A stretch of 64,000 bases of DNA from Flavobacterium anseongense (GTDB taxonomy: Bacteria; Bacteroidota; Bacteroidia; Flavobacteriales; Flavobacteriaceae), in NCBI RefSeq assembly GCF_021608185.1, contig NZ_JAKIHN010000002.1, positions 310,001 through 374,000 on the forward strand, written 5' to 3'. Positions 59,145-64,000 of the stretch are shown one piece after another. Below the pieces are notes generated by a model. The model did not search any database and was not told the DNA's origin. It saw nothing but the letters and a program-made list of their open reading frames with translations. The translations under genes and the position numbers were made by a program. The stretch's first letter is position 1. Every line of letters begins with the position of its first letter.

Positions 59145-60045
59145 TTAAAATAAAATACCAAATGGCTAGCGTGGCAAATGACAGCGGAATTCCGATGCCG
59201 ACCATCATACTGCTCAATTTTGGTTTCAAACCGTAATTCGATGCTAAAATAGCTCCGGTAATCATTGGTGCCATTGCCGATTCCATTACGGAAACATCAA
59301 CTGCTAACCCTTTGCCTCCTAATAAAATTTTGTAGAGTAAAAAGAAAATCGCTGGTGTAATAATTAATTTGAAAAGCAATCCTAGTCTAAGAAATTTCCA
59401 ATGCTGGCTTCTTTTATCGACTTTTAATTGCAATCCGACAGAAACCAAAGCTAATGGCGTTACCGTTGCTCCTAATTTTTGAAAAACCGTATCAAAATGT
59501 TCGTTAAAATCGACTTTGAAAAAATTCATAGTTAACGCAATGACAAAGCAAATAAATGGCGGAAATAATAAAATTTTTCTAATAATATCACTTGAATTTG
59601 AATTGCCTTTGGCAAAAATTCCGGCTGTAATAATTCCAAGTGTTGCCATGACAACAAACGTTCCCGGTTGGTCAACAATGATGGCAGTTTTTAAACCTTC
59701 GTCACCATAAAGAGCCTGGATTATTGGAAAACCAACAAAGGATGTATTGCCCAAACCAGCAGTAATTATCAAACAACCGATAAGTCGATTGGGCCAGCCT
59801 AATTTTTTTCCGATAACGTAGAAAAAAGCAAAAGATGAGAGAAACCCAATCCAGGCAACGCCTAATGGATATAACAAATCCGTAGAAATCGAAACTTTAG
59901 GAATATAGTACAAAGCCATGGCAGGCAAAGCAATATAAATTATAAATTGGTTAAGAGCTAAGTGACCGCTCTTGGGGAAAGCTGCTACTCGTTGCATACC
60001 CAAACCCATGAGTAAACAGAGAAAAATCAACAGAATGTTATCCAT
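59134..60045 (-). CDS. AEC family transporter
   Basis: A 303-residue membrane protein starting MDNILLIFLCLLMGLGMQRV; an in-frame ATG 12 codons earlier is rejected as it would precede the natural membrane start. About ten helices are visible, with the inverted-repeat features of the auxin efflux carrier family: LNQFIIYIALPAMALYYIPK (crossover proline region), GLGNTSFVGFPIIQALYGDE and, in the second half, VMESAMAPMITGAILASNYG. The family exports organic acids such as malate, or auxins in plants. The substrate is unknown. It is divergent from meaB. Confidence 0.87.
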   Translation of the reverse strand: MDNILLIFLCLLMGLGMQRVAAFPKSGHLALNQFIIYIALPAMALYYIPKVSISTDLLYPLGVAWIGFLSSFAFFYVIGKKLGWPNRLIGCLIITAGLGNTSFVGFPIIQALYGDEGLKTAIIVDQPGTFVVMATLGIITAGIFAKGNSNSSDIIRKILLFPPFICFVIALTMNFFKVDFNEHFDTVFQKLGATVTPLALVSVGLQLKVDKRSQHWKFLRLGLLFKLIITPAIFFLLYKILLGGKGLAVDVSVMESAMAPMITGAILASNYGLKPKLSSMMVGIGIPLSFATLAIWYFILNAF

Positions 60046-60142
60046 TCGAAGTAAAAAATTTATTGTGCAAAGGAAAGGCAAAAATTTGGAAAAGAATTAT
60101 TGGCAAACAATATTTTACTAAATTTACCCAAATGATTTTCCT

Positions 60143-61228
60143 TTGAACGAAAAGCAAAACAAAAAATCAGCACTACACGAAAAAGAAGGTATTCCGCAAC
60201 CGGAAAGTTTCAGTGCTTCTTCATTGGAAAAAATTTCCAAAAGCAGAAAAATACAGCCTTCAGCAACTGAATTGATTACCGGCATTTTAGCGCATGATAA
60301 AGTGGCGTTGAGTCGTGGGATTACTTTGGTTGAAAGCACCAATGTTGCTCATTTGGCGAAAGCCAACGAAATAATTAGTGGCTGTTTGCCTTATGCTAAT
60401 AAATCAGTACGAATTGGAATTACAGGTGTTCCCGGTGTTGGAAAGTCAACATTTATAGAAGCTTTTGGAAAATACCTGACTTCGTTGGGAAAAAAAGTGG
60501 CGGTCTTAGCGATTGATCCAAGCAGTACGATTTCACACGGAAGTATTTTGGGCGACAAAACCCGAATGGAAGAATTGGTAAAAGACGAAAACGCCTATAT
60601 CCGACCATCAGCTTCGGGAGAAACTTTGGGTGGTGTGGCTCGAAAAACTCGTGAAACTATTATCCTTTGTGAAGCTGCAGGATTTGATACTATCATTATT
60701 GAAACCGTTGGTGTTGGACAAAGTGAAACCGCAGTTCACTCGATGGTTGATTTCTTTTTGTTGCTAAAAATTTCAGGTGCCGGAGATGAATTGCAAGGCA
60801 TCAAACGTGGTATTATGGAAATGGCTGATGCAGTTGTCATCAACAAAGCCGATGGCGATAATATCAATAAAGCTAAACTAACCAAAACCGAATTCAACCG
60901 TGCGTTGCATTTATTTCCTGCTAAAAAATCAGGTTGGATTCCAACTGCGGCGACTTGCAGTTCCATTACCAGAGAAGGAATTGACAGCGTTTGGGAAACG
61001 ATTTCCAATTATTTTGAACTGGTCAAAGCCAATCATTATTTTGAAGAAAAACGCAAAGAGCAAAATCAATATTGGATGATGGAAACCATCAATGAGCAAT
61101 TAAAATCCAATTTCTACAATCATGCAGACATTATAAAACTATTGGAAACAAATAAAAAAGCAGTAGCCAATAATGAAATTTCACCATTTGCAGCGGCTCA
61201 GATTTTGTTGAAAAAGTATTTTAGATAA
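60143..61228 (+). CDS. meaB: methylmalonyl-CoA mutase-associated GTPase MeaB
   Basis: A 361-residue MeaB/ArgK G protein. The start is TTG, giving MNEKQNKKSALHEKEGIPQP; no ATG in frame lies nearby. The GTPase motifs are GITGVPGVGKSTFIEAFGKY (G1), the AIDPSSTISHGSILGDKTRM switch, ETVGVGQSE (G3) and NKADGDN (G4). MeaB protects and reactivates coenzyme-B12-dependent methylmalonyl-CoA mutase. This links it to the adenosyltransferase at 51551-52120, although the mutase genes themselves lie elsewhere. It ends four bases from the convergent membrane-protein gene. Confidence 0.93.
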   Translation: MNEKQNKKSALHEKEGIPQPESFSASSLEKISKSRKIQPSATELITGILAHDKVALSRGITLVESTNVAHLAKANEIISGCLPYANKSVRIGITGVPGVGKSTFIEAFGKYLTSLGKKVAVLAIDPSSTISHGSILGDKTRMEELVKDENAYIRPSASGETLGGVARKTRETIILCEAAGFDTIIIETVGVGQSETAVHSMVDFFLLLKISGAGDELQGIKRGIMEMADAVVINKADGDNINKAKLTKTEFNRALHLFPAKKSGWIPTAATCSSITREGIDSVWETISNYFELVKANHYFEEKRKEQNQYWMMETINEQLKSNFYNHADIIKLLETNKKAVANNEISPFAAAQILLKKYFR

Positions 61229-61232
61229 TTGT

Positions 61233-62618
61233 CTATTTTTTTGATAGATATGATTCTATCTTCTTCAGATATTCTTTTTTAGACAAAAGAATAAGTACAA
61301 CGCAAAAAATAATCGTCCAACTAATTCTACATTGAAGTCTGTCATACACATTTGCCAACGAACCGGCAACAATCGCATTTACTAAAACTCCCAATAACAA
61401 GGTAACAACGATTAACTGTACATGAACATCAATACTTTTTCTCTTTGATTTAGAAGCAAAAGTGAAAAACAAAAAGACAGAAGAAAGTACTAAAAGTATG
61501 TGATTGATATAATTAATAAAGGTAAAATCCAGTCCTTGATCCCACAAATTTCCATTTTGTCTGGATTGTTTGTATTGTTTTAGCTCAAAAGGGAAATGCT
61601 TTGAAATGGCAACATAAGGCGGACTGGTTGGGTCTTTGTACCAGTTAGAAGCAAGCCCGGAACCAACATCATTTTGAAACAACTGCGTTATGGAAGAAAG
61701 TGTGGCATTATAAGTAAACAAGGCAAGGTGTTTTGGACTTGTGAAAATGTCAAATACTATTTTGTTAAATGATTCTTGGGAACCTTGCCATCCTCCATTT
61801 TGATATAAAGGGCTTTTTGGATCCCAAAGCAGTTCACGACTTGTGTTTGGAAGCGAATCTTTACATGAACACAAAACATAATTATCGCCTTTACATTCGT
61901 CATCTAAAAAAGATTTCAGCACACCGCTATCGAGCATTTTTCCCATTAAAAAAACATGACTGCTCTGATTCAATTTAAATGTGCTTCCGACAGCATAGTT
62001 AACCAAAGAACCGGTTACAATAGAAACTGCTATGATAACTGTCGGCAACAAAAAAGATAACTCTTGTTTTGCTTTCGGAATAAATTTAGTTCGAGTAATT
62101 ACAAAAAGCCCCAAAAGTGTCAAAATGGAAATCAGGTAATTGGAAAAATGTGCGTTTACCGAAAATATTAAAAGCGCTGAAAAAATTATTTTTTGATAAA
62201 CTTTATAATCATTTTTCAAAGCCAATAAGAACAAAGCACCCACAGCAGTTACTGTAAATATGTCGGGCATAATTTGACTAGAATACCAACCCAAACCGGT
62301 AAAGCCGGATAATAGTGCTATTATGATTAAAAACAATCTTTTGGACACTGTTTTTTTTACTACTTTTATAATATGCCAAAGCACATAAGCAACGATTAGT
62401 GATTGTGTGAAAACAACCAGCCACAAAGAAAAATTAAGACTAAAGAAACGAATAAATAGCCCATACATTATCGTTCGATGCTCAGGAATCAGTAAATCCA
62501 TTCCACTAAAAATATAAGAACCTGTATCAGAATAAACAAGTGGATAACCGTTATAAAAAGCTGGAATAAGAAGTGTTAGTGCAGCTAATAGATAAAACAA
62601 TATTTTTTTAAACAGCAT
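61233..62618 (-). CDS. polytopic membrane protein, possible GT-C fold
   Basis: A 461-residue protein with about ten hydrophobic helices, beginning MLFKKILFYLLAALTLLIPA. The first outer loop holds YNGYPLVYSDTGSYIFSG, an acidic YSDTGSY motif placed where GT-C glycosyltransferases such as the PMT/ArnT type carry their catalytic Asp. A larger outer loop (about residues 220-330) holds a cluster of cysteines (DDECKGDNYVLCSCKDSLPN). I cannot assign a family. Lipid-linked sugar transfer is a guess from topology. It ends tail to tail with meaB. Confidence 0.65.
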   Translation of the reverse strand: MLFKKILFYLLAALTLLIPAFYNGYPLVYSDTGSYIFSGMDLLIPEHRTIMYGLFIRFFSLNFSLWLVVFTQSLIVAYVLWHIIKVVKKTVSKRLFLIIIALLSGFTGLGWYSSQIMPDIFTVTAVGALFLLALKNDYKVYQKIIFSALLIFSVNAHFSNYLISILTLLGLFVITRTKFIPKAKQELSFLLPTVIIAVSIVTGSLVNYAVGSTFKLNQSSHVFLMGKMLDSGVLKSFLDDECKGDNYVLCSCKDSLPNTSRELLWDPKSPLYQNGGWQGSQESFNKIVFDIFTSPKHLALFTYNATLSSITQLFQNDVGSGLASNWYKDPTSPPYVAISKHFPFELKQYKQSRQNGNLWDQGLDFTFINYINHILLVLSSVFLFFTFASKSKRKSIDVHVQLIVVTLLLGVLVNAIVAGSLANVYDRLQCRISWTIIFCVVLILLSKKEYLKKIESYLSKK

Positions 62619-62699
62619 CTGGTTGTATTGTTTTTAGGATGAATATATAATACCGAAATTTCTGCTAATATATTAAAAGTTTCTAACTCCACTGTTCAG

Positions 62700-62752
62700 A
62701 ACAAAAAACAAAAAAAACAGCTGCAATTGATGAAATTTCATCTTTGCAGCTG
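62700..62752 (-). terminator. terminator of small acidic protein gene
   Basis: Perfect arms cagctgcaa (62718-62726) and ttgcagctg (62744-62752) enclose the palindrome gatgaaatttcatc. A long A run on the left gives a T tract on the minus strand. Confidence 0.9.
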
Positions 62753-62778
62753 CTTAAGTTTTTATAAAAATATTTTAA

Positions 62779-63009
62779 CTATTCTCCGTAACGTTCCATT
62801 TCTCTGTCGTAGAATTCTCCCGCCAAAGTGATTAAATGTTCCATTTCGCTTTCTAATTCGGTTTCGTCTTCTCCTTCTAAATCTTCCAAAAACTCTACCT
62901 CGTCATCTTTCAAATTGATAATAAAACGTGGAAAATCAAGATGAATGATAAAAATATCATCTTCGGGTAAATCAGAGTTGTCGGCTAGTAAAAATTTTGG
63001 TAATTCCAT
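62779..63009 (-). CDS. small acidic protein of unknown function
   Basis: A 76-residue protein: MELPKFLLADNSDLPEDDIF, IIHLDFPRFIINLKDDEVEF and an acidic helix (LEGEDETELESEMEHLITLA, GEFYDREMERYGE). It is about one third Asp plus Glu. No characterised family is known to me, although similar proteins appear conserved in Flavobacteriia. It has a strong terminator. It lies directly downstream of the prohibitin-like gene, with a word-like inverted repeat between. Confidence 0.75.
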   Translation of the reverse strand: MELPKFLLADNSDLPEDDIFIIHLDFPRFIINLKDDEVEFLEDLEGEDETELESEMEHLITLAGEFYDREMERYGE

Positions 63010-63017
63010 TTTTAAAA

Positions 63018-63094
63018 GTTATAAGTTATAGGTTGTAAGTTATAAGGTTCACGATGTAAAAATAAATAAAACACACAACCTATAACTTACAACC
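63018..63094. repeat. ttataagttata word inverted repeat
   Basis: ggttgtaagttataagg (63031-63047) and cctataacttacaacc (63079-63094) are near-perfect inverted copies, with extra ataagtta words around the first. It lies between the prohibitin-like and small acidic protein genes. Confidence 0.65.
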
Positions 63095-63099
63095 CTATT

Positions 63100-64000
63100 T
63101 TATTTATCAGACAAAATTACAGGCGCACTTCCTTTGCCCATAAAAATAATTTTGGCATTAGATGAAGTCGCGATTTCTTTTTGTGCTTTGATTTGTTCGT
63201 ATTGCAATTGTTTATCGGTCAAGCCGGATGAAATAATTCTTTGATAATCGGCAATACCTTGTGCTTCTACTCTTTTACGTTCGGCTTCCTGTTTTTCTTT
63301 TTGCAAAACGAAGGTCATTTTTTGAGCATCCTGTTCGGCATTAATTTTACTTTCGATAGAAGCTTTTACTGAACTTGGAAGATTGATATTTCTAATTAAA
63401 AGCTGCTCTAAAACCAAACCTCTTTTTTTGAAATCATCTTCAATCGATTTGAAAATTCGTTGTTGAAATTCTTCTCTTTTTGTCGAATATAAAGCTACTG
63501 CATCATAATAAACAGCGTTGTCACGAATACGTGTTCTTGTCACCGGACGCACAATTTTATCGGTGTAATCCTGACCAATTCCTTTTAAAATTTTAGGCGC
63601 TTCTGTTGGCAAAACTTTATATAAAACGGTTAAATCTATAATAACTTCCAAACCATCATTTGATAAAACTCTGATAGCATCATCTCCTTCCTGAGCACCT
63701 TCCTCATGAATAGCCGACATTGTATAGTTTTGGGTTTGAATGTCAAAAACGGTGATATCTAAAAGTGGATTTACAATATGCAAACCGCTTTCTAAAATAT
63801 CAGGCTGCACGTTTCCGTAAAGCGATTTTACGCCCACTTTTCCTGCGTCAATTTGTTTGAATGCTGAAGATAATAAACCGATAACAATTACAACGAATCC
63901 AAAAATTCTAAAAAAGTTTGCGAATTTCGAAAGCGGACTTTCGTTGTTTTTTAATGTAAAGCTGACAATAATTAAGATAACACCAATAATAAGTGAAAGT
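63100..64000 (-). CDS. prohibitin-family (SPFH domain) protein, 5' truncated
   Basis: The frame is open to the window end; the start codon lies beyond base 64000, and the internal GTG at 63837 is not the true start. The visible 300 residues show one membrane segment near the beginning (FGFVVIVIGLLSSAFKQIDA) and possibly another before it. The SPFH/band 7 domain follows (GVKSLYGNVQPDILESGLHI, NDGLEVIIDLTVLYKVLPTE and RDNAVYYDAVALYSTKREEF). A coiled-coil segment (INAEQDAQKMTFVLQKEKQE) and a final segment AQKEIATSSNAKIIFMGKGS complete it. Prohibitin-like proteins form ring or microdomain scaffolds in membranes. Confidence 0.9.
   Translation of the reverse strand, partial: LSLIIGVILIIVSFTLKNNESPLSKFANFFRIFGFVVIVIGLLSSAFKQIDAGKVGVKSLYGNVQPDILESGLHIVNPLLDITVFDIQTQNYTMSAIHEEGAQEGDDAIRVLSNDGLEVIIDLTVLYKVLPTEAPKILKGIGQDYTDKIVRPVTRTRIRDNAVYYDAVALYSTKREEFQQRIFKSIEDDFKKRGLVLEQLLIRNINLPSSVKASIESKINAEQDAQKMTFVLQKEKQEAERKRVEAQGIADYQRIISSGLTDKQLQYEQIKAQKEIATSSNAKIIFMGKGSAPVILSDK

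Noticed and set aside
1..64000. tRNA, rRNA, CRISPR array, prophage or transposon
   Set aside because: No cloverleaf, spaced direct repeats, integrase or transposase was seen in any spacer or frame.

Overview
The window comes from the chromosome of a member of the Flavobacteriaceae, most likely Flavobacterium or a close relative. It is AT-rich, and start codons are preceded by A-rich tracts rather than Shine-Dalgarno sequences. Promoters fit the Bacteroidetes pattern (TTTG about 19 bases upstream of TAnnTTTG). Several protein types are typical of the phylum: a type IX secretion (T9SS) sorting tail, a FISUMP lipoprotein, DUF5683, DUF4295, TonB with a KNKAYGAY box, a long SecA and a TPR-LuxR regulator. 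I see no tRNA, rRNA, CRISPR array, transposase, integrase or phage gene. This is core chromosome with small accessory additions.

Layout. 1-5.7 kb: a truncated SRPBCC gene, two tandem NTF2-like lipoproteins, a methionine aminotransferase, a TPR-LuxR membrane regulator and a T9SS-exported protein. 5.7-12 kb: a dienoyl-CoA reductase-type SDR, then the packed run parA-parB-DUF5683-dapB-lepB-wbqC. 12-18.3 kb (minus): an EEP-fold hydrolase, two rhomboid proteases overlapping mutL, ribH and a TPR membrane protein. 18.4-31.7 kb (mostly plus): recF, a rhodanese-thioredoxin lipoprotein, DUF2461, a glycosyltransferase with an asparagine synthetase, murB, a PaiB-like protein, a GT2 overlapping an ECF sigma factor, tonB, a serine hydrolase, an S1-domain protein (minus), and a second ECF sigma factor with a membrane partner. 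31.8-46.7 kb (mostly minus): envelope and metabolic genes, ftsY, the rpmB-rpmG-DUF4295 ribosomal operon, cinA, an Hpt protein, an exonuclease, an XRE regulator, a 2-oxoacid dehydrogenase E2 and a glycosyltransferase. 46.9-57.6 kb (mostly plus): an ABC-F ATPase, a methyltransferase, a LolD-like ATPase, a cobalamin adenosyltransferase, a DUF2795 protein, secA and an AraC-type regulator. 57.7-64 kb: an FAD oxidase, an AEC transporter, meaB, a polytopic membrane protein, a small acidic protein and a prohibitin-like SPFH gene cut by the window end.

How the genes work together. Segregation (parAB), repair (mutL, recF), envelope building (murB, dapB, plsC, glycosyltransferases), protein export (lepB, secA, ftsY, tonB, lolD-like) and translation (rpmB, rpmG, DUF4295) dominate. 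Regulation is by two ECF sigma factors, a TPR-LuxR protein, an XRE regulator and an AraC regulator.

The least ordinary signals lie between genes. They include a GC-rich palindromic repeat that supplies the stop codon of one gene and codons of the next (48.74-48.84 kb), a dispersed bipartite repeat seen twice, many word-like A+T inverted repeats at operon borders, and -7 boxes so close to start codons that leaderless mRNAs are likely. MutL has lost both of its endonuclease motifs. Small proteins of 58, 50, 43 and 36 residues were also read out. I found no convincing new multi-gene defence or biosynthetic system.
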